From positions 4,030,001 through 4,094,000 of the forward strand of contig NC_018020.1 in the NCBI RefSeq assembly GCF_000266885.1: a stretch of DNA of 64,000 bases. The letters are read 5' to 3'. Under the pieces are notes generated by a model that searched no databases, was not told the origin of the DNA, and saw only the letters and a program-made list of their open reading frames with translations. Position 1 is the stretch's first letter, and every line of letters starts with the position of its first letter. A program made the position numbers and the translations under genes. The stretch is from Turneriella parva DSM 21527. Lineage in GTDB: Bacteria > Spirochaetota > Leptospiria > Turneriellales > Turneriellaceae. This document shows positions 15,564 through 24,936 of this stretch, piece by piece.

Positions 15564-16184
15564 ATGACCAATTTCAACACGTATCTGGCGCAGGGTATCG
15601 GCTCTCTGCCCAGCTCGCTCGTGTCAGTGATACTCATTCTGATATCGATTCTGACCGTGACTGTCGCGCTCGAACGCGGCTACATTCTTTTTCGGGCGAA
15701 TATCACACTCGACCCCGAACAAGGCCGAGAACTCATTCGCCTCATCACCGCGAAAAAGTACGATGCAGCACTGGAATTCTGCAGCGGTAAGCTGCATCCC
15801 GGCTACCGGGCGGTTGCGCGCGTCATCGAAGGTCGCCAGATTCACCCCGACCTGTTAAGCTTCGCGCGCGAAGTTATTTTTGAAGAACAGGCAGGCCTCG
15901 AGCGATTCACCTCTTTTCTGGGCACGACGACCACCCTCGCCCCCATGCTCGGCCTGTTGGGCACGGTCACAGGTATGATCAAGGCATTCAGCGCCTTTGC
16001 GCGTGCGGCACAAAGGGCAGACCAACTGACCATCGGTATTCACGAAGCGCTGATTACCACGACGCTGGGTCTTATGATCGCAATACCTGCGCTGGTGATG
16101 TTCAACTACTATGTCAAACGCACCAACCAGCTGATGGACGAATGCGAAATGCTCGTCGAGCGCGCGGTCAAAGAACTCAACTAG
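15564..16184 (+). CDS. exbB: MotA/TolQ/ExbB-type proton channel
   Basis: 206 residues with three membrane helices in ExbB/TolQ topology: one near residues 12-35, a long cytoplasmic loop, then TLAPMLGLLGTVTGMIKAF and ALITTTLGLMIAIPALVMF, the characteristic channel helices. With ExbD it would convert proton-motive force into mechanical work on a periplasmic partner. The ExbD gene starts one base after its stop. No TonB or outer-membrane receptor is adjacent; instead a large membrane-TPR protein follows, so this may not be a classical TonB system. Confidence 0.88.
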   Translation: MTNFNTYLAQGIGSLPSSLVSVILILISILTVTVALERGYILFRANITLDPEQGRELIRLITAKKYDAALEFCSGKLHPGYRAVARVIEGRQIHPDLLSFAREVIFEEQAGLERFTSFLGTTTTLAPMLGLLGTVTGMIKAFSAFARAAQRADQLTIGIHEALITTTLGLMIAIPALVMFNYYVKRTNQLMDECEMLVERAVKELN

Positions 16185-16185
16185 C

Positions 16186-16584
16186 ATGGTACGCTCGCGC
16201 ACGCGGCTGAGTCTCAGAACGGGTATTGAGCTCGCCCCCTTTGTCGATATTCTGTTTTTGCTCGTCACCTACTTTCTCATGAACGCGACGCTCGCCAACA
16301 ACCCGGCGATCAAGATCGAGCTGCCCAAATCTGACTCATCGCAAGCGGCAGAAACGCAGCCCCTGATCGTGCTCATCAATCAGGATAACCAGATTTTCGT
16401 GAACGACAAGAATGTGCCGCTCAAAGAACTCGGCAAAACAGTGAACGACCTGATCAAAGACAAAGAAAAAGATCAGGTCATTATCCGCGGCGATAAACGT
16501 TCGTCGTACCAGATGATCATTTCAGTGATGGACGAGCTCAACAAATCGGGCGTCACCCGCTTCAACCTCGCGACTGACCGCTGA
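16186..16584 (+). CDS. exbD: ExbD/TolR-type protein
   Basis: 132 residues: a short cytoplasmic N-terminus, one membrane helix APFVDILFLLVTYFLMN with the conserved proton-carrying Asp, then a periplasmic ExbD/TolR domain (LIVLINQDNQIFVNDKNVPL, DQVIIRGDKRSSY, VMDELNKSGVTRFNLAT). It pairs with the preceding ExbB (one-base gap), and the next gene follows after seven bases. The assignment to ExbD/TolR is firm; the energised partner is not known. Confidence 0.9.
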   Translation: MVRSRTRLSLRTGIELAPFVDILFLLVTYFLMNATLANNPAIKIELPKSDSSQAAETQPLIVLINQDNQIFVNDKNVPLKELGKTVNDLIKDKEKDQVIIRGDKRSSYQMIISVMDELNKSGVTRFNLATDR

Positions 16585-16591
16585 CCGGCGC

Positions 16592-18661
16592 ATGGCAGGT
16601 CGCGCGTTCAAGATCGATCGCCGTGAAACCACATTCAGGCTTGCGGCCTTGTTTTGGGGCTTTGCCTTCATACACACGCTGCGCTGGTTGCTCGATACGT
16701 TTTTCCCGTTCTACCGCACCTATTTCGCCTTGTCGCAGTTTGCTTTGGTACTGTTCATCATCGCATTCACCGCTACCGCGCTTTACGCCCAGACAAAGAA
16801 CCGGGTTCGCTCTTATCTGATTACGCTACTGATCGTCGTTGCGACAGGCACAGGTTTTGTATTTGCATTCAGAGAAATCGGCAATGAAGCTGCGTACCTG
16901 CTCTTGCCGGTGCCGCTCAGCATTCTCGCGATCGTATTGTGGTATGAACTCTCGCGCCACCTGCTCGTTTTTCAGCCCGCCAAAATTTTCGTGCTGGCGG
17001 GCGCCGCTGCAGCTCTGCTCGCGCCCAAAGTCGCTGAAGCACCGTGGCTCGCCCCGGCAGTTGCAGGCTGTGCGATACTGATTTCGCGCCTGCAGGTCGC
17101 ACGCGGATGGGAGATTCAGCACGAACGGCTTCTGAACCTCAGGCAGCTCATCGACTTCTTGCGCTATTTGTTTCTGGCGCAGGCGTTTCATGCGACGCTC
17201 GGCCAGAACCGCCCCAACCTGCCGCTCGTTCTCGCGATCACTCTGGCGGGCATATCGGTGCCGCAACTGATTCGACTGCTCGGCACCGTGAGACCCCACA
17301 TACAGAGTGGGCTGCTCTTTCTACCCCTGATATTCACGGGCCTCGCGGCGATCTTTAACCTCATTCACTATAATTTTTGGGGAGCTATCGCGTACACGTC
17401 TCTCGCGATCTGGGAAAGCCTCTACTTCGCAAAAGCGCATGAAGTTTATCTGCGCCGTGAAAAGCTGCTCGCGGGCGCCGCGCTGGGTGCGGCGTTCATC
17501 GCCTACTACATCGCGACAGAATGGCTGCAAATTCTATCGGGTCTGCTCGTCATTCTCGTACTCACCGGTATCACAATCTATGTGGCAAAGGCATGGCGCA
17601 AGACGATTACTGCGCTTTTCGCGGTTGCGGCAGCAGCGTGGATGCTCTCGGTGCAGTGGAAATATTCCAATTCGGTCACCCGCGATTTTTTTAAACCCCA
17701 GTCGCTGCGCCTGAAACAGCCGCAGCTGCCCGACACTGGCCTTCTGATGACGATACTCGGTGTGCAGAAAAGCACCGGGCAGGCAATCTATACGAATATG
17801 CTGCCCGATGAGCTGCTCGGCGATTCGGTCTGGCAGGGGCAGAATATTTACACTCTCGATCTGAACCCGGCCACGATAGTTCTGCGGCTCGGATATGCCT
17901 GCTATGTGAAACAAAGGCCGAATTCGTACATTTTTGACGAGCAGAGCCTCGGCATTTATGGTGAATCGCAGGCGCTCATCGCGCTGCAAAAGCTGATGCA
18001 ATTTCTGCCGACCTGTGAGCTCTACCTTGCCGACAAGTCACAATTGAGGGCGGTGCGTAACCTTTCGCAGTTCATGCAGACAGACCCGCGCCTGCTGCAG
18101 AATATCACAGCCGACGATGCAGCAAAACTTCTGAGCCTTGCCCGGGCGGTTAAACGCAAAGACATGATGGCAGAGGCGCAGCAGCTCTACGAAGAAGTTT
18201 ACCGGTTCTATAAAGACGACGCGACATTTCTGCGCGAGCTCTCTTCCCTTGCAGCCGCACGGGGTCTTGTCGACCGGCAGATCGAAACTCTCAACAGTAT
18301 TATCGCGCTCAAGCAAGGCAACACGGCGTACGATAAGAAACTGCTGATGGAACTCTATGCGCTTAAGCGTGATGCCAAACGCAGCGCTGCACTGGCGTAT
18401 GAAATTCTGGCTGACGGGGCCGAATCGCCGCTGGCGATTTTTTCATTCTTGCAAAAGCTGTTTTCTGAACCTTTCAACCGTACTGAAATGCAGTCGCTGT
18501 TTCAAAAGCTCGCGCAATACCAGCCGAAAACCGACTTCGAAGTGATCAAGTTCTCTGGTTTGAAGCGTGCCATCGAAGACCAGCTGAAACAAAACCCGAC
18601 CTACGATCGCAAATTTCACGATGAAAATCATCGCCAGGAATTCATATCATTTCCCGAATAG
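16592..18661 (+). CDS. Large membrane protein with C-terminal TPR-like region, ExbBD partner candidate
   Basis: 689 residues. The N-terminal ~355 residues hold roughly 11-12 hydrophobic helices. After a Trp-rich boundary (MLSVQWKYSN) comes a ~140-residue soluble domain, then a helical TPR/SEL-like region (~500-660: DMMAEAQQLYEEVYRFYKDD, RSAALAYEILADGAES). I recognise no named family. It is the third gene of the exbB-exbD operon (seven-base gap), so a motor-coupled envelope function is plausible but inferred. If the N-terminus is cytoplasmic, the soluble half could face either side; helix count decides. Confidence 0.7.
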   Translation: MAGRAFKIDRRETTFRLAALFWGFAFIHTLRWLLDTFFPFYRTYFALSQFALVLFIIAFTATALYAQTKNRVRSYLITLLIVVATGTGFVFAFREIGNEAAYLLLPVPLSILAIVLWYELSRHLLVFQPAKIFVLAGAAAALLAPKVAEAPWLAPAVAGCAILISRLQVARGWEIQHERLLNLRQLIDFLRYLFLAQAFHATLGQNRPNLPLVLAITLAGISVPQLIRLLGTVRPHIQSGLLFLPLIFTGLAAIFNLIHYNFWGAIAYTSLAIWESLYFAKAHEVYLRREKLLAGAALGAAFIAYYIATEWLQILSGLLVILVLTGITIYVAKAWRKTITALFAVAAAAWMLSVQWKYSNSVTRDFFKPQSLRLKQPQLPDTGLLMTILGVQKSTGQAIYTNMLPDELLGDSVWQGQNIYTLDLNPATIVLRLGYACYVKQRPNSYIFDEQSLGIYGESQALIALQKLMQFLPTCELYLADKSQLRAVRNLSQFMQTDPRLLQNITADDAAKLLSLARAVKRKDMMAEAQQLYEEVYRFYKDDATFLRELSSLAAARGLVDRQIETLNSIIALKQGNTAYDKKLLMELYALKRDAKRSAALAYEILADGAESPLAIFSFLQKLFSEPFNRTEMQSLFQKLAQYQPKTDFEVIKFSGLKRAIEDQLKQNPTYDRKFHDENHRQEFISFPE

Positions 18662-18693
18662 TCGTTGGTATCTGGAGTGGCCTGAACACGCGC

Positions 18694-19533
18694 TCAGTGC
18701 CGCGTGCGGTTCATGCGGTCTGAAGCATCGCGTAGAAATTTCTTTTCGGCATTGGTGAGGCTTTTCATGCCATCGCGCGAAATCTTGTCGAGAATTGCGT
18801 CGATGCGCGCTTCGTGAATGGCAGGCTCACCAGTCTTGCCGGCGGCGGCATCGCCCGAGCCCTGAATGTGCACTGTCTTGGGCCTAAACCGTGCCGCGAG
18901 GCTGTCGAAGACCTTGCCGAGTCGCGAAGGCTCGCCCCCCGTTAAGAGCAGCAAGGTACCTGCCGCGAGCAGCCCCCCTAAATGCCCCGCAGCCGAGAGC
19001 ACGAAGGGCGCCGAAGAAACGGCATACGAAAGCGCGATGACACCGGTGATCAGCGCCACAAATTTCATGCGCACGGGAAACAAAAAGAAGAACCACACCT
19101 GGCGTTCAGGCCAGTAAATTGCGTAAGCGATGAGTAACCCAAGATTCACGCCTGCAGCCGAGAAAAATACATCGCCGCGCATCGCGGGAAATGCAGCGCT
19201 GAGCGCGAGAAACGAAAGGGTCGCGCCGAGTGCACAGATAAGGTAGAAGCGCAAGAAGCCGCTTCGGCCCCAGCGCTGCTCGAGCTCTGAACCGAACATC
19301 CAGAGGGTGAGGCAGTTAAAAAGCAGCTGCAGCGGGTTTGTGTGCACTAGGGTCGCAGTCAATATCTGCCAGACAAAACCCTGTTCAAATACGCCGTTAA
19401 AGCTCAGCGCGAAAGTGGCTGCGATGCCGCTTTTCTGCAAGAGCGCCGATTCCAGAATGATCGCCACGCACAGCGCTATCTGCATGTAAAGCAGGCGAAG
19501 TACCGCCCAGGTCGCTTTGGGTGCTGAATACAT
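18694..19533 (-). CDS. Rhomboid-like membrane protein lacking the catalytic serine
   Basis: 279 residues, six helices plus a cytoplasmic tail. Rhomboid landmarks are present: LVHTNPLQLLFNCLTLWMFG (loop and helix 2), the EQRWG turn, and SAAGHLGG with the catalytic-type His. The GxSG motif of helix 4, however, reads Ser-Ala-Ala-Gly at residues 125-128, so the nucleophilic Ser is Ala127. It is probably a pseudoprotease that binds membrane proteins. The C-terminal ~40 residues (ARIDAILDKISRDGMKSLT, EKKFLRDAS) match the tail domain seen in some bacterial rhomboids (DUF6576-like). Its ATG shares a base with the upstream glycosidase-like gene stop (TAATG). Confidence 0.85.
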   Translation of the reverse strand: MYSAPKATWAVLRLLYMQIALCVAIILESALLQKSGIAATFALSFNGVFEQGFVWQILTATLVHTNPLQLLFNCLTLWMFGSELEQRWGRSGFLRFYLICALGATLSFLALSAAFPAMRGDVFFSAAGVNLGLLIAYAIYWPERQVWFFFLFPVRMKFVALITGVIALSYAVSSAPFVLSAAGHLGGLLAAGTLLLLTGGEPSRLGKVFDSLAARFRPKTVHIQGSGDAAAGKTGEPAIHEARIDAILDKISRDGMKSLTNAEKKFLRDASDRMNRTRH

Positions 19534-21527
19534 TATTCTTTCTGTGTCTGCCGCACGAGCTGCATATGTTCAAACTTGCCCCAGAACATGAAGCCGTCGC
19601 CCCCGCCATCGGCGCTGCCTTTGATCTGGTCGGCGAAATACTTCTTGCCATAGCCCCAGAGCGAGTTCTTCATGGGAAACGCCTGAATCCAGGGGCGCAT
19701 GACAAATTCACCCTGGGCATAATAGACGCCGCGCGATAAGGCAAGCAACAATAACCGGTAAGCCCGTTCGCCCTGCGGATATTCGCGCATGTATTCATCA
19801 CCGAAATGCGAACTGTAGTGCATCGGCGAAATCACGTCGAGCACCCGTCCATAAACTTCGAGGTCTTGCCCGATCGCGCCCGGTACGCGGTACATGCCAT
19901 TGTAACCATAGATATCCGCACCGATTGGCAGATGCGTCGCGCCGCGCACCCCGACCAGAAAGTTTTCGAGCGCTTCAGATGCATAGTAGTCGGTGGTTTT
20001 GTGCGAATAACGGCAGCGTCCCACGGCACCGTCAGAAGGAAAGCGAATATAGTCGAGCTGAATCTCATCGACCCCGCGTTCTGTGAGTTCTTTGACGAGC
20101 GGCACGTAATATTCGCTAAGCAGATTTGGGTTATAGGGGTCTATCCACCTTTCGCCGGGTACGCCAATCCACTTGCCGCCGCCGGCATCGCGTATCGCAT
20201 AACCTTCACGCTCAAAGAGTTTCGGGTCTTTAAAGATGACGAGGCGCACGACGACGCGCTTGCCGACCGCGTGTACTTTCTGCACGACGTCGGTAAGTTT
20301 ATACAGGGGCCGCACTGCCCCGATCGCTTTGGCGACGGGCACTTCAGAATCGTAGCGCAAGATGCCGTTGTCGTCTTTGACGTCGATGACGAGACCTGTC
20401 CAGAAATCGGTCTGCAATTCTTTGATGACAGCAGCCTGCCGCTTGTTCCAGTTAAAACCCGAGGTGTAGAGCAGGCGCTGGTTCGCTGCATTCTGCATAC
20501 GCGCTTTTTTTTCAGACGTGAGAAACGAGCGGTGCGCGCGGTAGGTCACGAGGTTGCCGTCGCCCGCAACGAAGGCATAAGCGCCATAAGAAGCCACATC
20601 AGAGACGATCGCTGTGTGCGGCGAAAAGCTCCATTGCGGATTCAGGAGCGAGCCCGACCAGATACCCCTGCGGCATGAGAGAACGGCATTGTCTTCTGAA
20701 ACTGCACTGAGCGAAGTACATTCGTCGAAGTTTTCATCAAGCTTTTCGACGTTGATCTTCTGAAAACGCTTTTCACCCGGCCTGCGCCGGTAGAGCGCCG
20801 GTCTTGGCCCGGTTGCGACAAGCAGGTCACCTGCCGGCGTTTCATAGATCGCCTGAATCTCTTCGTAAAGAAAATGCGACTTGTCGTGTGGGCGACCGGG
20901 TAACCCGGCATTCGAACTTGCAAATTTGAGCGCCAGCGGCTTCTTGCCCTGCAGCGCCACAGTGACGGCCGCTTCGGTCAGAGGCGCAATTTCGAGCCCA
21001 TTCACAGAAGTGCCGAGATAGAGGTTCGCTTTGCCGCGGTGAATCGCCGTGAAAATAACCGCCCGTCTGAGATTGATCTTCACGAGTTGCCAGGCGGGTG
21101 TGGCCGCGTCAGTTCGCAGCAGCACTTCGTGCTTGTGCGTTAAGAATTGTGCACGGTTATCAAAGGCATACACGCGTCGCTGGTTCGCCGCATCAAGCGC
21201 CATGGGTACTTTCTGCACACTTTGCTGTACCCAGTTCTTGCCGCCATCGGCAGATTCGAGCACCCCACGGTTAGACGTGCCGATGAGTAGCCGGCTGCCA
21301 TAGGCGGCGGTCGCCGTGACGTAAGTATCTGCCGCAAAGCCGGATGTGTCAGCGCGACCACTGCGCGAAAGACCTGCATCGCGCACGCGAAAGTCATGCT
21401 CGACGGCAAATCCCGAAGCGGGTTTAGCAAGCGGCGCGGCCGTCGCAGCTGAACACGAAAGAACCAGAGAAATGAGTGGAGCCAAAGACCGAAACATTTT
21501 CATGGAGAAACTGAAACCAGGTCTCAT
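19533..21527 (-). CDS. Exported putative glycosidase (DUF4015-type) with N-terminal propeller-like region
   Basis: 664 residues from ATG 21527, which overlaps the upstream stop as ATGA; ATG 21503 would give a neater leader. A signal peptide ends in LVLSCSA, so it may be a lipoprotein. Residues ~50-330 show BNR/sortilin-like propeller strands (LIGTSNRGVLESADGGKNW). The C-terminal half is the putative glycosyl-hydrolase TIM barrel of the DUF4015 family: TGLVIDVKDDNG, RVVVRLVIFKDP, WIDPYNPNLLSEYYVPLVKE, GVDEIQLDYIRFPSDG and SPMHYSSHFG. It would act on a polysaccharide outside the cytoplasm; the substrate is unknown. Confidence 0.85.
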   Translation of the reverse strand: MRPGFSFSMKMFRSLAPLISLVLSCSAATAAPLAKPASGFAVEHDFRVRDAGLSRSGRADTSGFAADTYVTATAAYGSRLLIGTSNRGVLESADGGKNWVQQSVQKVPMALDAANQRRVYAFDNRAQFLTHKHEVLLRTDAATPAWQLVKINLRRAVIFTAIHRGKANLYLGTSVNGLEIAPLTEAAVTVALQGKKPLALKFASSNAGLPGRPHDKSHFLYEEIQAIYETPAGDLLVATGPRPALYRRRPGEKRFQKINVEKLDENFDECTSLSAVSEDNAVLSCRRGIWSGSLLNPQWSFSPHTAIVSDVASYGAYAFVAGDGNLVTYRAHRSFLTSEKKARMQNAANQRLLYTSGFNWNKRQAAVIKELQTDFWTGLVIDVKDDNGILRYDSEVPVAKAIGAVRPLYKLTDVVQKVHAVGKRVVVRLVIFKDPKLFEREGYAIRDAGGGKWIGVPGERWIDPYNPNLLSEYYVPLVKELTERGVDEIQLDYIRFPSDGAVGRCRYSHKTTDYYASEALENFLVGVRGATHLPIGADIYGYNGMYRVPGAIGQDLEVYGRVLDVISPMHYSSHFGDEYMREYPQGERAYRLLLLALSRGVYYAQGEFVMRPWIQAFPMKNSLWGYGKKYFADQIKGSADGGGDGFMFWGKFEHMQLVRQTQKE

Positions 21528-21979
21528 GTTTTCTTGCCGAGGGCAATCCACACGAGCTTAAGGCCGATGATGAGAAAAAGCGGCAGGTAAATGAATGCCA
21601 CGAGTGGGTTATAGTCGACCGTGAGGTGCCTGCCGATGAGCGCGAGAAAGCCCAGATAAAAAACGAGACCGATGGCCGCGACGTAACGGGTAATTTTTTC
21701 GCGTGTCGCGGGCGCGAACAGGCCGTTCAGCACTTCAATTTTAAGCGCCTCACCGCGCGAGAGGGCAATCGAGCCGCCAAGCAGCGCAGCGACGAGCATC
21801 AGATGCGAGGGATACTGTGACAGCGAGTCGACGAGCGATACCGACCACGAAGTTGCGCTGAAAAGCCGCAGCAAGATCACGGTCAGCGAGCAGGCGATGA
21901 GCAGAACGACCGCGACACCCGCAACGGCGAGCTCGGCGCGGCGAAATATGGGCATGGTGGAAAGCGGCTGATCAGCCAT
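21524..21979 (-). CDS. Orphan TRAP-type small permease (DctQ family)
   Basis: 151 residues, four membrane helices. The segment MLVAALLGGSIALSRGEA followed by LKIEVL is the DctQ hallmark. TRAP transporters need a large permease (DctM) and a solute-binding protein (DctP); neither is in the window. Here it heads an operon with a glycosidase-like protein and a pseudo-rhomboid (ATGA overlap). It may serve a distant DctM or have been reused. The family call is good; the transport role is uncertain. Confidence 0.75.
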   Translation of the reverse strand: MADQPLSTMPIFRRAELAVAGVAVVLLIACSLTVILLRLFSATSWSVSLVDSLSQYPSHLMLVAALLGGSIALSRGEALKIEVLNGLFAPATREKITRYVAAIGLVFYLGFLALIGRHLTVDYNPLVAFIYLPLFLIIGLKLVWIALGKKT

Positions 21980-22054
21980 GCGGCTAAACGACCCTCAGAC
22001 TTAACGCGTCAAATAAACAATTTGCGGGGTGAGTCGAACACGCAAAGAGGCGGC

Positions 22055-23377
22055 ATGGGTGAAGAGTTCAAAACAGCAGAATCAGCGCGCGAGTTTGTCG
22101 GTTTGCCCGACATGAATGCGCTTGCTCCGGCGCATGAACCACGCCAGCGCAATGCCTTTGACCCCGCAGAACGCCTGACCCTCAAAGAAATTCGCGAGCT
22201 CGATGAAAAATACGTGCTGCAAACCTATGCCCGTATGCCGGTCGCTTTTCAATACGGTGCCGGCGACCACCTCTACGATACAGAGGGCAAAGAATACATC
22301 GATTTTTTGAGCGGCATCGCCGTGACAGCTCTCGGCCACGCGCATTCAGATCTGATCGCCGCGCTCAATCAGCAGGCAGAAATGCTGTGGCATACTTCGA
22401 ACCTCTTTTTTAACCAACAGCAGGCGCAGCTGGCGCGTGCACTTGTCGAGATCAATTTTCCCGGCAAGGTGTTTTTCTGCAATTCGGGTACCGAAGCAAA
22501 CGAGGCGGCGCTGAAATTTATGCGCGCTTACGGCCAGACCAAATCACCCGCGCGCCAGAAAGTTGTGGCAGTCAAAGATGGCTTTCATGGCCGCACGTTC
22601 GGTGCTTTGTCGATCACGGGACAAGACAAGATTCAGAAAGGTTTTGGTGAAATTCTCGGCCACATCGAGTTTGTCGCCGCCGACGACATCGCAGGCCTTT
22701 CGGCGGCCATTGATTCAAACACCTGCGGAGTGATCTTCGAGCCTGTTCAGGGCGAATCAGGGGTGATTCCGCTGTCGTCTGACTTTCTGAAAATTGCGCG
22801 CGCCCGCTGCAATGAAGAAGGCGCCCTGCTCTGCTTCGACGAAATTCAGATCGGCATGGGCCGCAGCGGCCACTATTTCGCGTACCAGCATTACGGCGTT
22901 CTGCCTGACATCGTGACTATGGCAAAAGGCCTCGGGGGCGGATTTCCCATTGGCGCGATGCTTGTCGCAGAAAAGCATGCTGCAGTCTTTGAAAAGGGCA
23001 TGCACGGCACAACTTTTGGCGGCAACCACCTCGCGACGGCCGTCGCTTACGAAGTGATTCGCACGATCGAAGCCGAAAAGATTCTTGACCACGTTAAGGC
23101 ATCTGCGCGATACCTGACGAGCGCTTTGAACAAGCTCAAAGAAAAATACCCTGATAAAATCACCGAGGTTCGCGGGCTCGGCCTCTTGATTGGCATTGTG
23201 TTTGTCGACTCGATCGAAGCACGCCCACTGATCGAGAAAGCGCTGCAGCTCGGCCTCATCGTCGGCCGTGGCGGCAACTCGGTGCTGCGCCTCGCGCCGC
23301 CACTCAACGTACGCAAAACAACGATGGATGCGGCAGTTGAAAAACTCGACCAGCTCGTCGCGGGTATTCAACTTTAA
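22055..23377 (+). CDS. argD: Class III aminotransferase, probable acetylornithine aminotransferase
   Basis: 440 residues from ATG 22055 with AGAGG five bases upstream; the TTG at 22022 is rejected. The PLP-dependent class III fold is clear: FLSGIAVTALGHAH, FCNSGTEANEAALKFMR, KDGFHGRTFGALS, FEPVQGESG, LLCFDEIQIGMGRSG and TMAKGLGGGFPIGA with the PLP lysine. Closest in character to ArgD, converting N-acetylglutamate semialdehyde and glutamate in arginine synthesis. Related enzymes (ornithine or GABA aminotransferases) remain possible. A ~35-residue N-terminal extension is unusual. aroB follows after two bases, so the operon mixes arginine and shikimate steps. Confidence 0.88.
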   Translation: MGEEFKTAESAREFVGLPDMNALAPAHEPRQRNAFDPAERLTLKEIRELDEKYVLQTYARMPVAFQYGAGDHLYDTEGKEYIDFLSGIAVTALGHAHSDLIAALNQQAEMLWHTSNLFFNQQQAQLARALVEINFPGKVFFCNSGTEANEAALKFMRAYGQTKSPARQKVVAVKDGFHGRTFGALSITGQDKIQKGFGEILGHIEFVAADDIAGLSAAIDSNTCGVIFEPVQGESGVIPLSSDFLKIARARCNEEGALLCFDEIQIGMGRSGHYFAYQHYGVLPDIVTMAKGLGGGFPIGAMLVAEKHAAVFEKGMHGTTFGGNHLATAVAYEVIRTIEAEKILDHVKASARYLTSALNKLKEKYPDKITEVRGLGLLIGIVFVDSIEARPLIEKALQLGLIVGRGGNSVLRLAPPLNVRKTTMDAAVEKLDQLVAGIQL

Positions 23378-23379
23378 GC

Positions 23380-24504
23380 GTGAAGCTGCCTGGCAAGATT
23401 GAAGTTCCGGTTGCGGGGCACAGGTATTGGGTCACATATCTCGACACCATTGCGGCTCTGCGGCCGGCAGCGCATTCTGAACGCCGGCAATTTGCCTTAA
23501 TCGACAGCACGGTAGACCGCCTGCACGGCAAGGCTTTTCGCAGCGCCCTGAAGGGAGTGCCGTTCATCGTCATTGCATCGGGTGAAAAGAGCAAAAGTTT
23601 TTCTGCGCTCGAGGCGATTGCCGATAAGCTCATTAAGCTGGGCGCCAACCGGTCGTCAGAACTTATCGCAATCGGTGGGGGTATGGTCGGCGATCTCACC
23701 GGTTTCCTGGCGGGTGTGTTCATGAGGGGCGTGCCTTTCGTGCAGATACCCACGACCCTCTTGGCGATGGTCGATTCATCAGTCGGCGGCAAAACGGCGG
23801 TAAACCTGAAATCAGGCAAGAACCTCGTGGGAGTCTTTCACCAGCCTCGCGCCGTATATATTGTTCCCTCTGTTCTGCATTCACTACCCCCGCGCGAACT
23901 CAAATGTGGGCTTGCCGAGGCGATCAAAACCGCGCTCATCAGCGAAGAAGATTTTGTCACCGAGCTTGAGCGCCATGATTTTGCGCTCGCTGCGAATTCG
24001 ACAGAACTCAAAGCGATGGTTTCGGCGGCGTGCATCACCGTTAAAGCGGCAATCGTCGTGCAAGACGAGCGCGAACAGTCGATTCGCGCTTTTCTGAATT
24101 TCGGCCACACCCTCGCGCACGCCCTCGAAGCGCACGCTGGCTACAAAGGTATTCTGCACGGTGAGGCGGTCGCGATTGGTATGCGGTTTGCGGCCATGGT
24201 ATCGCGACGCCTGGGCTATCTGTCTTCTGCCGATGAGCAGCGTATCGCAAGCCTGCTCGCGCGCTATGAATTGCCGGCAACTTTGGGCGAATTTCAGCGA
24301 TTGACAAAGCTCAAAGGTCTGCCGCAGCCCAAGAAGCTCATTGAACTCATGCGGGCCGACAAGAAAAATAAGGGTAACGCAATCCGTTTTGTGCTGTTGA
24401 ATGCCCCCGGCGAGGCGCGCCTGCCCGAACCCGTGAGCGAAAAAGAACTGCTTGCGAGCCTGAAAGAATTTCAGGCGTTAGTTAATGATGGTCGGGGGCG
24501 ATAA
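23380..24504 (+). CDS. aroB: 3-dehydroquinate synthase
   Basis: 374 residues from GTG 23380, two bases after the argD stop. It performs the second shikimate step, cyclising DAHP to 3-dehydroquinate with NAD and a divalent metal. Motifs are GGGMVGDLTGFLAG, MRGVPFVQIPTTLLAMVDSSVGGKTAVN, KNLVGVFHQP, the metal ligands in GLAEAIKTALI, and NFGHTLAHALE and HGEAVAIGM. Full length and intact. It is followed by aroQ, the next pathway step, after six bases. Confidence 0.96.
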   Translation: MKLPGKIEVPVAGHRYWVTYLDTIAALRPAAHSERRQFALIDSTVDRLHGKAFRSALKGVPFIVIASGEKSKSFSALEAIADKLIKLGANRSSELIAIGGGMVGDLTGFLAGVFMRGVPFVQIPTTLLAMVDSSVGGKTAVNLKSGKNLVGVFHQPRAVYIVPSVLHSLPPRELKCGLAEAIKTALISEEDFVTELERHDFALAANSTELKAMVSAACITVKAAIVVQDEREQSIRAFLNFGHTLAHALEAHAGYKGILHGEAVAIGMRFAAMVSRRLGYLSSADEQRIASLLARYELPATLGEFQRLTKLKGLPQPKKLIELMRADKKNKGNAIRFVLLNAPGEARLPEPVSEKELLASLKEFQALVNDGRGR

Positions 24505-24510
24505 TAGAAC

Positions 24511-24936
24511 ATGCGCATAACCGTCGTCAACGGCCCCAACCTGAATATGCTCGGCAAACGCGAATCGGGCTTTTATGGCACGTTTACACTGGCTGATCTA
24601 GAGAAGGCCATTCTCGACCATGTGAAAGGTCGCGCAGAAGTGGCTTTCTATCAATCGAACCACGAAGGTGAAATCATCACTTACCTGCAGAATCTAGGTG
24701 AAAATGACAGATTGATTCTAAACGCGGCATCGCTTACACACACGAGCATCGGCATTCGTGACGCCCTGAACGCGACAAAAGTACCGTTCGTCGAGGTACA
24801 CATCAGCAACGTCTACGCGCGCGAAGAGTTTCGGCAAAAGTCATACCTCAGCGATATCGCGCGCGGCGTGATTGCCGGCCTCGGGGCCGACGGTTATCTC
24901 GCCGCAGCAGACTATTTTATCAGAAACCAGAAATAA
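24511..24936 (+). CDS. aroQ: Type II 3-dehydroquinate dehydratase
   Basis: 141 residues, standard for the dodecameric type II enzyme. It converts 3-dehydroquinate to 3-dehydroshikimate, directly after AroB. Diagnostic: VNGPNLNMLGKRE, YGTFTLADLE with the catalytic Tyr, FYQSNHEGEII, LNAASLTHTSIGIRDAL and PFVEVHISNVYAREEFR. Its TAA stop shares one base with the next ATG (TAATG), implying coupling to the unknown protein downstream. Confidence 0.97.
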   Translation: MRITVVNGPNLNMLGKRESGFYGTFTLADLEKAILDHVKGRAEVAFYQSNHEGEIITYLQNLGENDRLILNAASLTHTSIGIRDALNATKVPFVEVHISNVYAREEFRQKSYLSDIARGVIAGLGADGYLAAADYFIRNQK

